Below are positions 43,777 to 52,980 of a stretch of DNA of 64,000 bases, in pieces. Under the pieces are notes generated by a model. The model was not told the origin of the DNA, made no database searches, and saw only the letters and a program-made list of their open reading frames with translations. Numbering within the stretch: position 1 is the stretch's first letter; the number at the start of each line of letters is the position of its first letter. The DNA is from an uncultured Lachnospiraceae bacterium (GTDB lineage: Bacteria > Bacillota > Clostridia > Lachnospirales > Lachnospiraceae). Location: positions 33,452 to 97,451 of the forward strand of contig CAJTSL010000009.1 in assembly GCA_910578845.1 (NCBI GenBank). Direction: 5' to 3'. Position numbers and translations under genes: made by a program.

Positions 43777-44898
43777 ATGGGCGAGTCTCTTTTGGAATAT
43801 TATAGGAGAAAAAAAATAAGCACGGAGCATGGTGTAGACGACGAGTGGGATAAGCATCTGGCTAGAAGGAAGAAGCTTTATAGGCAGTTGGGGATTCCAG
43901 TTCTGGCATTCAAAAATAGCAGTATTCTTGAGATTGGCCCTGGAAGTGGGCATAACACACTCCCATTGTTAACCGAATGGAAGGTGAAACACATCGATTT
44001 ACTTGAGCCAAGTGAAATTGCAAGACAAGAGCTTGAAGAGAAATTTAGCCGTAATCATCTTTCAAAAGACCAATATACGATATATGGGGATGCATTGGAG
44101 GAATATCAAACTACCAAAACATATGATATGATTATTGCGGAAGGCTTTCTCCATTGTGCAGAGAATTGGAAAGAATGCTTAGTAAAAATAGAAAAATGGC
44201 TGCATAAGGATTCGATTATTATATTAACATGTACGGATGAAATCTCATGTTATGTCGAGAAAATGAAACGGGCAGTTATGCAGTATTTGACAAAAGACAT
44301 AGAAGGGCATGATAGCAAAGTCTCTTTTATAAAGAGTATTATAGAACCGCAGTTGAGTCTGTTAAAGGGAATGAGCAGAACGGCTGAAGATTGGATAGAA
44401 GACCAAATTTTCTATCCGGTAGGAAGCGAGTTGATGACGATTGGTAAAGTGCTTGCATTTTATGGGGATTCTTTTGATGTGCTTGGTGCATCACAAAACA
44501 TTTTTGTAGACTACTCATGGTATAAAGATTTTGAATACGATTATATTTCTTCATATAGAAGGCAATATGAAGAAAAAAAACATATGTTCCTGCTTGCCGG
44601 AGATGATAATGAAGTGCTGAGGACGGCGGAGGAAAATGGGAAGCTAGAAGAAGCTGTTGTATATGCAAATGATATTGCAAGAGAATTAGAAAATGGCGGG
44701 GATATTGGTGATTTTATATATGCAGTGAGGAAGGTATCAGAGAATACTGTTAACCCGCTTATAATAGAATTTAATAAAGAACTAATAGAAATAATGGAAA
44801 AAATCAGAGATGATGAAGTGATAGAATGGAACCAATATAAAAACTATATGGAGTGTTTTGGCAAGAGCATGCAATATATAAGTTTTGTTAAGAAGTAG
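43777..44898 (+). CDS. Class I SAM-dependent methyltransferase
   Basis: A 373-residue protein. SILEIGPGSGHNTLPLL near residue 51 is the SAM loop, followed by HIDLLEPSEIA and YDMIIAEGFLHC. The last 170 residues are not recognised and may bind the sugar substrate. It starts one base after the aminotransferase stop. It probably methylates the amino or hydroxyl group of the special sugar. Confidence 0.78.
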   Translation: MGESLLEYYRRKKISTEHGVDDEWDKHLARRKKLYRQLGIPVLAFKNSSILEIGPGSGHNTLPLLTEWKVKHIDLLEPSEIARQELEEKFSRNHLSKDQYTIYGDALEEYQTTKTYDMIIAEGFLHCAENWKECLVKIEKWLHKDSIIILTCTDEISCYVEKMKRAVMQYLTKDIEGHDSKVSFIKSIIEPQLSLLKGMSRTAEDWIEDQIFYPVGSELMTIGKVLAFYGDSFDVLGASQNIFVDYSWYKDFEYDYISSYRRQYEEKKHMFLLAGDDNEVLRTAEENGKLEEAVVYANDIARELENGGDIGDFIYAVRKVSENTVNPLIIEFNKELIEIMEKIRDDEVIEWNQYKNYMECFGKSMQYISFVKK

Positions 44899-44910
44899 GT
44901 GGTGGCAAGA

Positions 44911-46677
44911 ATGATAGATACCTTATATACATTAAAAACTGAGTACCGAAATAAGAAAATTTATATATGGAATGTTAATAGAAACTCAATTATGGTATTT
45001 GCTGAAGCAATTTTGAGAGGAATTGACATACAGGGATTTGTTGTTTTGCATAAACAATTGATAGGGGAAGAATATATAAACCGCCCAGTGGTTACATGGG
45101 ATGAAATAGCGTGTGAAGAGGACAGGCTTCTTCTATTGTCCGATGAAGTAGCGAAAGACAAAATAGGCATACCAGTAAATGATAAAATGATATATTGGAC
45201 AGACTCATTAGCATTCAATGAAAAGCTGCGGCATAGAAAAATTATTATTTATGGAATTGGGTGGGGAGCCAATCAATTGGATAAGATTTTAAGTAAGGAA
45301 TGTGTAAAAGCGCAATTATATTGTGTGACAAAAAAAGAGTATGGACAGCAACAGCACAAAGGGAAAAAAATTATAGAGGTCAATGAATTATCAGAATATG
45401 AAGATTATGCCATAATTGTTTCTGTTGTAGAAGGAAAATATAGACAGGAAATTTTTGAATCATTATTAAAGTTCAGGGGACAGATTTATGTGGAGCATAT
45501 CATTGGTGAACTGGAGAACGCGCATATTAACCTGATCCAAAGTATTGACAAGGCAATCAAGAAACAAAAAAAGATTTATATGTATAGCACGAGAAATATT
45601 TTTTCAGAGTCAATAGAACAAGTATTGGCCATTTATGGCGTTAAGATTAGTGGATACGTACATAATATAGAGGATAAAGATCAGAATATAAAAAGCATAT
45701 ATGAGTTAGCTTTAGATGGAATAGAAGATAAGATGATTATCTTGAATGAAGAATGTCCTGAAAAAATGATTCAGGCAAGGGAGGTTATAGAGTTTGCGGG
45801 TTTTTCTCTGGAAAAAGGTGATTATACCGGGTTACAGTGGTATACACGGGCAAAGGAATCATTACTGAATGAATTATCGAATTGTTATGACCCCTTAGTA
45901 GGCTATAGCAATTCTTTCTTCATGGAAAAATCGGGTTCAAAACTGTATGGTAAGCCTGGATGGAAGATCTATGGACAAGAAAACAGAAAAAAGATTCGTA
46001 TACTAGTTTTGGGGGGCTCAACATCTGCTGAAGTATGGCATCCGGAGAATTGGGTAAGTAAATTATATTATAAGTTACGAAAAGAAATGATGGAAGTAGT
46101 TATTTATAATGGAGCATACGAAGGCAATGATATTGTAGATGAAATATTACGGCTCTTAAGAGATGCCCATGCTTTATGCCCTCAGATTGTGATTAGTATG
46201 AGTGGTGTCAACAATACGTACTACAAAAGAAGCGATAGTCAATTTAATGAAGAGAATTTGGTAGACTGGGTTCATCGTTTTGCGGCTGGTGAAAAGTATT
46301 GTAGTGGGTTGTATGATGACGAGCCATTATATGAATTTTGGAATAGAAATATAAATTTATTGAAAATAATTTCTGAGTTTTATGGAGCTGTTTTTTTCGG
46401 ATTCCTACAACCGATGAATATTACAATGAGTGATATGAGCGTATGGGAAAAGAGCGTATATGAGCTGGAAGAGCATATGGAAGGTGTTAAGAGCTTTGCA
46501 GGCTTTTCTGGTGAAAGCAATACATATGTTAATCTTATGAGATTATTTGAACATCAAGATGAAATGTATTTTGATATGTGCCATTATACAGATAAGGGAC
46601 ATAAAATAATTGCGGAAAGAGTATTGGAAGTAATAAAGCCTGCTTTGTTAAGGCTTAAGGCGAAGGAGCAGTTGTAA
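44911..46677 (+). CDS. SGNH-hydrolase (acetyltransferase/esterase-like) with N-terminal Rossmann modules
   Basis: The start is set at ATG 44911 with GGTGG about seven bases upstream; a GTG at 44899 adds four residues. The first 330 residues hold two or three Rossmann-like modules (KKIYIWNVNRNSIM, IIIYGIGWGANQLDKIL, KKIYMYSTRNIF). From about residue 360 an SGNH hydrolase follows: VLGGSTSAEVW (Ser, block I), MSGVNNTYY (Asn/Gly) and DMCHYTDKGH (Asp-x2-His). It could add or remove O-acetyl groups on the glycan. No signal peptide, so it likely acts in the cytosol. Confidence 0.72.
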   Translation: MIDTLYTLKTEYRNKKIYIWNVNRNSIMVFAEAILRGIDIQGFVVLHKQLIGEEYINRPVVTWDEIACEEDRLLLLSDEVAKDKIGIPVNDKMIYWTDSLAFNEKLRHRKIIIYGIGWGANQLDKILSKECVKAQLYCVTKKEYGQQQHKGKKIIEVNELSEYEDYAIIVSVVEGKYRQEIFESLLKFRGQIYVEHIIGELENAHINLIQSIDKAIKKQKKIYMYSTRNIFSESIEQVLAIYGVKISGYVHNIEDKDQNIKSIYELALDGIEDKMIILNEECPEKMIQAREVIEFAGFSLEKGDYTGLQWYTRAKESLLNELSNCYDPLVGYSNSFFMEKSGSKLYGKPGWKIYGQENRKKIRILVLGGSTSAEVWHPENWVSKLYYKLRKEMMEVVIYNGAYEGNDIVDEILRLLRDAHALCPQIVISMSGVNNTYYKRSDSQFNEENLVDWVHRFAAGEKYCSGLYDDEPLYEFWNRNINLLKIISEFYGAVFFGFLQPMNITMSDMSVWEKSVYELEEHMEGVKSFAGFSGESNTYVNLMRLFEHQDEMYFDMCHYTDKGHKIIAERVLEVIKPALLRLKAKEQL

Positions 46678-46679
46678 AT

Positions 46680-48251
46680 ATGCTATTTAGAACAGCGGTT
46701 TTATGCCATGATTTGAACCAGTATAATAATATTATTATATATGGAACCGGAGATTTTTCACAGGAAATTTACCCTTATTTAATAGAACATGGTTTAAAAG
46801 AACGGATAATTTGTTTTGCACAGACGAAAGTGGATAGTAACGAATTGTTGGATGGAATACCGGTAATGAGCCTGAATGAAATACGGGCAGACAAGGAAAA
46901 ATGCGTTGTTTTAATTGCGGTAAGTAAAGTATACGAAAACGAAATAATGCAGACTTTGTCAGAGTATGAATATCCGCATATGGTTTTACTGACAGACTAT
47001 TTACTCCATTATAAGTGGTTAGAAAAAGATTATACTCATTTATCATCATTTGAAGAATATCAGTGTTATATGATAGACTGGTGCATAAGGACAAATAATG
47101 CAAAGCCAGAAAAATGCCCAACAAAAGATGAGCGTCTGATTGTCATGGTTAATGGCCATTTATCTGCGAGGACAACCAAGATTGCAGGCGCATTAAAAAA
47201 GAAAAAGTATAAAATTTTCTTCTTGAATTGTAATGGCGGAGCAAATCCATGGTGCTTAGACGAATTAAGAAAACTGAATATTCAGATTTATCAGTGCCGG
47301 TGTATCGCGGAAATGTTATTTTATGCCATGCAATTTTCTCCTTTGGTTTATTTTATTGAGCCACGTTGGGGGGATTGCCTATGGACTGAGATTATACTTA
47401 GGAATAAGGCTCATTTGGGAAAGATAATCCTTTCATTATATGATGTCCTTAATGATGGATTTGCAGAAGCATTGGAAGTTAATTTAGCGACAGAGAAGTA
47501 CGCATTAGAAAATGCAGATGGGATTGTATGGAGATGGTTTTCAAAAGAATATTTGGAAAAGAAGGGATTTTGCTTTCAAGGGAAATCAGTTCAGTTCTTA
47601 GATTATTGTGACTACGAAGCTGCAAATGATATGATGATTACTTCTGATCCGTCAGTGGTAAAGTTATGTGCTTTAGCAGGGTATGCAGATGAATATATTA
47701 TGGATAGGACATATACGACGCAATATTGTGATTGGGCAAGAGTTGGAGAAATTTTAGAAGTAGTTGGGAATAGGAAAGATTGCATTTTTCATTTTTATGC
47801 GGGGTTTTTAAATGATGACAGTATAGTACAATGTAGAAAGTATGAACAACAGTACGAAAATTTTAAATTTTTTCTTGCAACAGAGCATAATGAATTATTA
47901 CAGAGATTAAAAACGTATGATTTTGGGTGCGAATTGTATACGGATAAAAAAGAAGTAGTGGATAATGCTATAATAGATGGTTATTATGGAAGTAATTTTA
48001 TCAACAGTGTTTGCAATAAGTTCTTTGATTTTTTAAGCGTTGGTCTTCCGATTGTTACAACTTACCCATTGAAACTGTGTGAGTATTTCGCACAGTTTGG
48101 GCTTGTAGTGAAGATGAATCTTTCTAATTTGGATGTAAGCTATTTAAAGCAACATAGGGAATATTATAAGGAAAAAGTTAAGAAAGCAAAGAAAGAATTG
48201 GATATAGATAATCAAATTGAAAGATTGGTTCATTTTTTTAAAGAGGTGTGA
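46680..48251 (+). CDS. Rossmann module plus GT-B glycosyltransferase-like protein
   Basis: A 523-residue protein. NIIIYGTGDFSQEIYPYL near residue 20 is the recurrent Rossmann module. Residues about 150-520 resemble a GT-B transferase: MVNGHLSARTTKIAGAL at the start, DYCDYEAAND in the middle, then FINSVCNKFFDFLSVGLPI, which is like the donor-site helix of GT4 and related families. No DXD is needed for this fold. GGAG precedes ATG 46680. Assignment moderate; the neighbours on both sides overlap or nearly so. Confidence 0.65.
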   Translation: MLFRTAVLCHDLNQYNNIIIYGTGDFSQEIYPYLIEHGLKERIICFAQTKVDSNELLDGIPVMSLNEIRADKEKCVVLIAVSKVYENEIMQTLSEYEYPHMVLLTDYLLHYKWLEKDYTHLSSFEEYQCYMIDWCIRTNNAKPEKCPTKDERLIVMVNGHLSARTTKIAGALKKKKYKIFFLNCNGGANPWCLDELRKLNIQIYQCRCIAEMLFYAMQFSPLVYFIEPRWGDCLWTEIILRNKAHLGKIILSLYDVLNDGFAEALEVNLATEKYALENADGIVWRWFSKEYLEKKGFCFQGKSVQFLDYCDYEAANDMMITSDPSVVKLCALAGYADEYIMDRTYTTQYCDWARVGEILEVVGNRKDCIFHFYAGFLNDDSIVQCRKYEQQYENFKFFLATEHNELLQRLKTYDFGCELYTDKKEVVDNAIIDGYYGSNFINSVCNKFFDFLSVGLPIVTTYPLKLCEYFAQFGLVVKMNLSNLDVSYLKQHREYYKEKVKKAKKELDIDNQIERLVHFFKEV

Positions 48252-48253
48252 AA

Positions 48254-49465
48254 ATGCAGAGTATAATATTTCCATGGAGTGATAGCTGGTGGCTAGAAAA
48301 AGATAAGGCATGGTTTTGTGCAGGAAATATAGGAGCTTTATTTTGCGTAGATATGGTGAGTGAACGGTGCCAATTAGTGGCATGGATACCAGAGCGTAAT
48401 GCTCAAAATTTCCGTTTATATTCTTACTGCGCGAAATTCGGAGATATTGTTTTTTGCATTGCAAATCTAGCGCATTGCATATGGTGTTATGATATCAAAA
48501 AAGAAGCATGGAAGAAAATAGAAGTGGGTAATATGAATGAATTAATAATGTGTATGCATGCTCATAAGGGAAAGAATGATCAAATATGGTTATTAGAAGA
48601 CGGAACTGGAAACATATTTCAATTGGATCTGAAAAGGCAAGCTATAAAAGTAGAACAGGAATATCAATATGGCTGTCATAAAAATATGGAATTTTATGAA
48701 TACACGATAGTGGAAGATAGCATATACCGTGTTGGTGAATGTAAAATATTTGGTATGAGCAAAAGCTGCATAAGTGTTTATGAAATAGAGGAAGCGAAGG
48801 CAGGCTTATGCACAATATGTTACGATGGACAGAATTTTTGGATGAGTGGATTTTGCAAGGAGATTTATATATGGAATCCAAAACAGGGAATGATCAAAGT
48901 GATTACTGAGTTCCCAGAGCAGTTTGGGTATTATCATTTTGCTAAAGACGAAATGCCTGTTGTAGACTGCGACTCTTTTCATTCCATAGATTTTCCTTTT
49001 TTTATGAATTCCATCCCCATGAACCGGTACATATGGTTTATTCCGTTTTGTTCAGATGAGATTGTATATATTGATAAAGAAAATTATGAAGTTCATTTAT
49101 TAGAAATAGAAGAAGAGAGGGAAACAAAAGAAAGTATCCATAACCATATAATGCCACACAAATATTTGGTACAGTATATTCGTGAAAACAGATATATCGG
49201 ATTGTACTCTTTGAGAAACGCGCTGATATTTGAAATTGACACCATAGAATTACGTGTGATTAAAAGAAACTATAAGCTTACGGGAGCAACTATGCTTTCT
49301 ATATTGAATGTTGCTGAAGGTTATCATAACGAGAAAATTTTAAAAGAAGGAAGAAAAATGGATGATCTGTATTTTTCAGAGATGTTAAAAGCAAAAAATA
49401 GCAAGATAGGAAATCAAATAGATAGCGTCGGAGAGAAGATTTATCATTTATTAGAATTAAGCTAA
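48254..49465 (+). CDS. Beta-propeller-like protein of unknown function
   Basis: About 403 residues from ATG 48254 (AGAGG upstream). A GTG at 48248 overlapping the previous stop is also possible. The chain is a series of short aromatic-rich beta strands at regular spacing (FCAGNIGALFCVDM, IVFCIANLAHCIWCYD, FWMSGFCKEIYIWN, YIWFIPFCSDEIVYID), which recalls a kelch- or WD-like beta propeller. It is very rich in Trp, Cys and Met. No signal peptide. In Lachnospiraceae glycan loci such proteins are of unknown role; sugar or partner binding is a guess. Confidence 0.55.
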   Translation: MQSIIFPWSDSWWLEKDKAWFCAGNIGALFCVDMVSERCQLVAWIPERNAQNFRLYSYCAKFGDIVFCIANLAHCIWCYDIKKEAWKKIEVGNMNELIMCMHAHKGKNDQIWLLEDGTGNIFQLDLKRQAIKVEQEYQYGCHKNMEFYEYTIVEDSIYRVGECKIFGMSKSCISVYEIEEAKAGLCTICYDGQNFWMSGFCKEIYIWNPKQGMIKVITEFPEQFGYYHFAKDEMPVVDCDSFHSIDFPFFMNSIPMNRYIWFIPFCSDEIVYIDKENYEVHLLEIEEERETKESIHNHIMPHKYLVQYIRENRYIGLYSLRNALIFEIDTIELRVIKRNYKLTGATMLSILNVAEGYHNEKILKEGRKMDDLYFSEMLKAKNSKIGNQIDSVGEKIYHLLELS

Positions 49466-49483
49466 CATAAGGGGAGATATGTA

Positions 49484-50506
49484 ATGACTGAGGCACAGGC
49501 TTGGAAGAAATATCAGATGAAAGAGTATATGCGTGTTAGGTTAAATAATGGATGGAATTGGGTAATGGAGAAGGCTTATATGAAAAAGTATAAGCATGTT
49601 AAGTCAGAAATGGATGATTTGGCGGGAAAGCCTATTATGGGAGTTGAGGCAACAAGTGAATATATTGCAAAGAAGATTATGAAACAGAAACCTTTTTTTG
49701 CCGGACGTTATGGAGCAACAGAATTTAATATGATAGTACAGGCGCTGAACGTGCGATATGGAAGAAAGGAAGATAATAGGAAACCGGCATTGTGCGATAT
49801 GTGTTTGGGACCGGGGTTTTTTCCAAAAAATATGCGTTTAGCTGAGAAATTTGTAGATTTGATGTTAGAAGAGATTCCTAATATCGACTTACATGGGATA
49901 TGGCCTATGTATATGGAGGAATATATTATAGATAGATATGAAAAAAATGTACGGCTTACAACTTTGGAGAACTTAGAGCCTTTTCGTGTTCCGGTAGATT
50001 CTCAAACGAAGCCATGGAGTTATGCGTTAGCTGGTAAGAAGGTTCTAGTTGTTCATCCATTCGTGGAAACGATTAGAAAGCAGTACGATAATTACAGAGA
50101 AAATATTTTTAGCAGAGTATATAATGCGGATGATATTTTGCCGGAGTTTGAGTTAAAGACCTTGAAAGCGGTACAGACTATTGCTGGGAATAGAGATATA
50201 CGATTTAGGACATGGTTTGATGCGTTAGATTGGATGAAAGAAGAGTGTGCAAGAACTGATTTTGATGTGGCAATTATTGGATGTGGTGGTTATGGATTCC
50301 CTTTAGCATCAGAAATTAAGCGAATGGGTAAGATCGCAATTCATCTAGGTGGTGCCACACAATTACTTTTTGGAATTAAAGGTAGAAGATGGGAAGATCC
50401 TGTTTATGAATGGTATCCGCGTACGGTTAATGAAAGCTGGGTCAGGCCAAACGGAGATGAACGAGTAAATAAACTGGAGAGCATTGAAAATGGATGCTAT
50501 TGGTAG
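49484..50506 (+). CDS. GT-D-fold (DUF1792-like) glycosyltransferase-like protein
   Basis: A 340-residue protein with GGGGAG before ATG 49484. FFAGRYGATEFNMI near residue 70 resembles the R-x-G-x-x-E motif of GT-D fold transferases. DVAIIGCGGYGFPLASEI and KIAIHLGGATQLLFG near the end match the C-terminal half of that fold. It probably transfers a hexose to the growing glycan. The similarity is by eye and the usual DxE is only partly kept (GATE), so the activity is a cautious inference. Confidence 0.6.
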   Translation: MTEAQAWKKYQMKEYMRVRLNNGWNWVMEKAYMKKYKHVKSEMDDLAGKPIMGVEATSEYIAKKIMKQKPFFAGRYGATEFNMIVQALNVRYGRKEDNRKPALCDMCLGPGFFPKNMRLAEKFVDLMLEEIPNIDLHGIWPMYMEEYIIDRYEKNVRLTTLENLEPFRVPVDSQTKPWSYALAGKKVLVVHPFVETIRKQYDNYRENIFSRVYNADDILPEFELKTLKAVQTIAGNRDIRFRTWFDALDWMKEECARTDFDVAIIGCGGYGFPLASEIKRMGKIAIHLGGATQLLFGIKGRRWEDPVYEWYPRTVNESWVRPNGDERVNKLESIENGCYW

Positions 50507-50552
50507 AACAAACAGGAATCGGAGATAATCATGTGATTTATGGAGAGTAACG

Positions 50553-51422
50553 ATGGATAGTTTTCAAGAGAGAAGTTTGTTTTTAAATGCGAAATGTTTT
50601 ATTAATGCGGTTTGTGATAAAAAAATAAAGTCGTTGGAAGAGGTTGAATTTCAAGTTTATTCGCAATTTGGTGAAGATGGTATCATTCAGTGGTTGATTC
50701 ATAACGTTGAAATTGAAGAGAAGACTTTTATCGAATTTGGAGTAGAAGATTATACGGAGGCCAATACAAGATTCTTATTGATGAATAACAATTGGTCAGG
50801 ATTTGTTATGGATGGCAGTGAGGATAATATTATGCAACTTCAGAAATGGCCAAATCTATGGAAATATGATTTGTTATCAAAAGCGGAATTTATTACGAAA
50901 GATAATATTAATCAATTGCTCAGGGATTCAGGTTTTCAAGGCGATATAGGAATCCTTAGCATAGACTTGGACGGGAATGATTATTGGATTCTAAATACGA
51001 TTGACTGTGTCCGTTCGCGTATACTGATTTGCGAATATAATAGTATATTTGGAAATGAAAAAGCGGTATCAGTGCCATACGATGAAAGTTTTGACAGAAC
51101 AAAAAAACATTATAGTAATTTGTACTGGGGAGCGTCCATTAAAGCATACTGTGATTGGGCGGATAAGAATGGATATTATTATATGGGAAGTAATAGTGCA
51201 GGAAATAATGCTTTTTTTGTCAGGAAGGATTGCATTAGTAGTGACAAAGTACCGATTAATGCTAATGTATTTGTTCCAAGCAAGTATAGGGAGAGCAGAG
51301 ATCAAGAAGGAAATCTGACATATCTACGTGGGAGTGAACGGCTGAAATGCATTCGGGAAATGGAATTATTAGATTTGAAAACCAATCAAAAAAATTCTAT
51401 AGGAAATATTTATAAGTTATAG
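50553..51422 (+). CDS. FkbM-like methyltransferase-family protein
   Basis: A 289-residue protein with GGAGAG before ATG 50553. YSQFGEDGIIQWLI near residue 35, FIEFGVEDYTEANTRFLL near 60 and LSIDLDGNDYWIL near 135 are the layout of FkbM-related methyltransferases that occur in glycan loci. The SAM-binding loop (EFGVEDY) is altered from the normal E-x-G-x-x-x-G, so catalysis is not certain. It likely modifies a sugar hydroxyl. Confidence 0.6.
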   Translation: MDSFQERSLFLNAKCFINAVCDKKIKSLEEVEFQVYSQFGEDGIIQWLIHNVEIEEKTFIEFGVEDYTEANTRFLLMNNNWSGFVMDGSEDNIMQLQKWPNLWKYDLLSKAEFITKDNINQLLRDSGFQGDIGILSIDLDGNDYWILNTIDCVRSRILICEYNSIFGNEKAVSVPYDESFDRTKKHYSNLYWGASIKAYCDWADKNGYYYMGSNSAGNNAFFVRKDCISSDKVPINANVFVPSKYRESRDQEGNLTYLRGSERLKCIREMELLDLKTNQKNSIGNIYKL

Positions 51423-51500
51423 GGAATGGCGATAAGAAACAGATGGAGAAGGTAATGGCAGGGATAAAAGAGATAATGGTCAAATAAGCGTTATGGAGGA

Positions 51501-52488
51501 ATGATTTGGGTGAATGCAATTAAATTATATAATAGTGTCAATAATTCTTTTAAGAAAAAATTGATTTTTCATGTTGGGACAGGGGCAGGATTTTACTCAG
51601 AAATTAATGGTATGTTATGTGCGATGTTATACTGTTATGTACATAAAATAAAGTTTATCTTATATGCGGATGATGCAACTTTTGCAGGGGGGGTGGAGCG
51701 AGCTTTTTATGCCGTTTTGCTCACAGAATCATGATAAGTTAAATCACAAATGTAATGTGAAAAGCAGGTATGGAGAAAAAAAGGAACCATTTTATTGTTT
51801 GAAACGAAAATTATTGAAAGTTAGAAATGGCGTGGATTATCTGACAGACGATATTTTCGGGAAGGCTTGTCTGGGGAGCTATAGCCAAGAAATTACTTAT
51901 GCGTTATGGAATGATTTTGGTATCGACGGGGATATTAACAAGGAATTTGTAAAGCTAAGAGATGTTGCCCTGCGGTATAATAGTAAGACTTTTGCACAAA
52001 TAAAAGAAAAAATAAAGGGTATTCATCTTCCGGCGCATTATTGTTCTATCCAGCTTCGAGGGGGCGATAAGTCATTTGAAGTTTCCAACCGAATGGATGT
52101 AAATTGTGTCATAGACAAAATAAAAAGGATGGAGATAAAAATAGATAATATTTTTATTTTTACCGATGAATTTTCTTATATTGAGAAAATAAGGGAAAAA
52201 TGTCCTGAGTGGAATATTTATACGCTCACAAAGGAAAGTGAACATGGGTATTATAATGTAGATTTCCAAAAGTTAAGTTGGGTTAAAAAGAGAAGAGAAA
52301 TGATTAAGCTTTTTGCGATGGTAGAGATTTGTATTCATTCGGATTTGCATTTTGGCTGTGAAGTAGCTTGTGTTAATGATTATATAAAAAATATAAAGAT
52401 TCCTGAAAAATATATAGCAATATGGACAGAAGATGATGCAGGACTGAAAGCGGAATTTGTTAGCCAGCTCAACAGTCAATTTAATTGA
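51501..52488 (+). pseudogene. Fucosyltransferase-like gene, out of frame at a G7 tract (phase OFF or frameshifted)
   Basis: Two overlapping frames make one protein. The first (51501-51734) reads FHVGTGAGFYSEINGML then YADDATFAGG and soon stops. The second continues WSELFMPFCSQNHDKL to 52488. The break is at seven G (51687-51693); six G would join them into about 325 residues. The second part has HYCSIQLRGGDKS, like the H-x-R-x-GD-K donor motif of GT11/GT23-type fucosyltransferases, then IFIFTDEFSYIEKI and LFAMVEICIHSDLHFG, as in that fold. A GTG at 51510 fits GGAGGA better than ATG 51501. A sequencing error in the tract is the alternative. Confidence 0.7.
51687..51693 (+). repeat. Poly-G tract (G7) at the frame break of the fucosyltransferase-like gene
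   Basis: Seven G where the upstream frame gives G-G-V-E-R and stops after about 15 more codons. With six (or nine) G the frame gives A-G-G-W-S-E-L-F and stays open to 52488. It is the only G tract of this length in the window found in the out-of-frame state. Confidence 0.72.
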
Positions 52489-52517
52489 TTTTGGAATATA
52501 TTTTAAGATGAAAAAAG

Positions 52518-52877
52518 ATGAAATTATTAATTTTCGGAACAGGAAGAACTTCCAGACAGGTATTGCGTGGGATAGGGATTGTAATATGTCCTATATAATC
52601 TATAAAGGTAAGCGGCTGTACTATCAATCCGCGATCATATCATGAGACTACGTTGAAAGAAATCATATCGGATGGAAAAGTTGATTTCATCAAAATGGAT
52701 ATCGAAGGAGCGGAAGTAAGCGCGCTGTTGGCTTCGGAAGACTTATTACAGAATAATAACGTTAGATGTGCGATATGCACATATCATAAAAAAGATGAGA
52801 TTTTTCATATAGATAAGGATATTTTTTCTGCCTTAGATTTCCGCAAAGGAGTCATATATGCAAAAAAGGAGATGTGA
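52518..52877 (+). pseudogene. Remains of a Rossmann/FkbM methyltransferase fusion
   Basis: ATG 52518 begins KLLIFGTGRTSRQVL, the start of the recurrent Rossmann module, but stops after about 25 codons. From about 52635 another frame reads ETTLKEIISDGKVDF, then IKMDIEGAEVSALLAS, the unmistakable FkbM core, and ends at 52877 with FRKGVIYAKKEM. The middle of the module and part of the methyltransferase are missing. This looks like internal deletion and frame decay, not a working gene. The tail remnant of another gene follows at once. Confidence 0.65.
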
Positions 52878-52951
52878 AAGAAGACAAACATCGGATAAAA
52901 ATCCAGAAGCATGGGTTTGCTTTTGGGGAGAAGAGAGTCCGCATTGGCTGA
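52871..52951 (+). pseudogene. C-terminal remnant of a PD-(D/E)XK nuclease-like protein, copy 2
   Basis: The frame reads DVKEDKHRIKIQKHGFAF, then GEKRVRIG and stop. By hand, 11 of the last 17 residues equal those of the tail at 31982-32104 (KIRKYGFAFEGKKVLIG). It overlaps the end of the decayed FkbM gene in another frame and lies just before the methyltransferase start, as if old gene ends had accumulated here. Confidence 0.55.
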
Positions 52952-52980
52952 AAAACAGGAGAAAAGAGGATAGGGCAAAG

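Noticed and set aside
52457..52645. A 62-codon ORF after the fucosyltransferase-like gene.
   Set aside because: It overlaps the previous end, and another frame over the same bases shows the start of the recurrent Rossmann module, so it is a shadow in decayed DNA.
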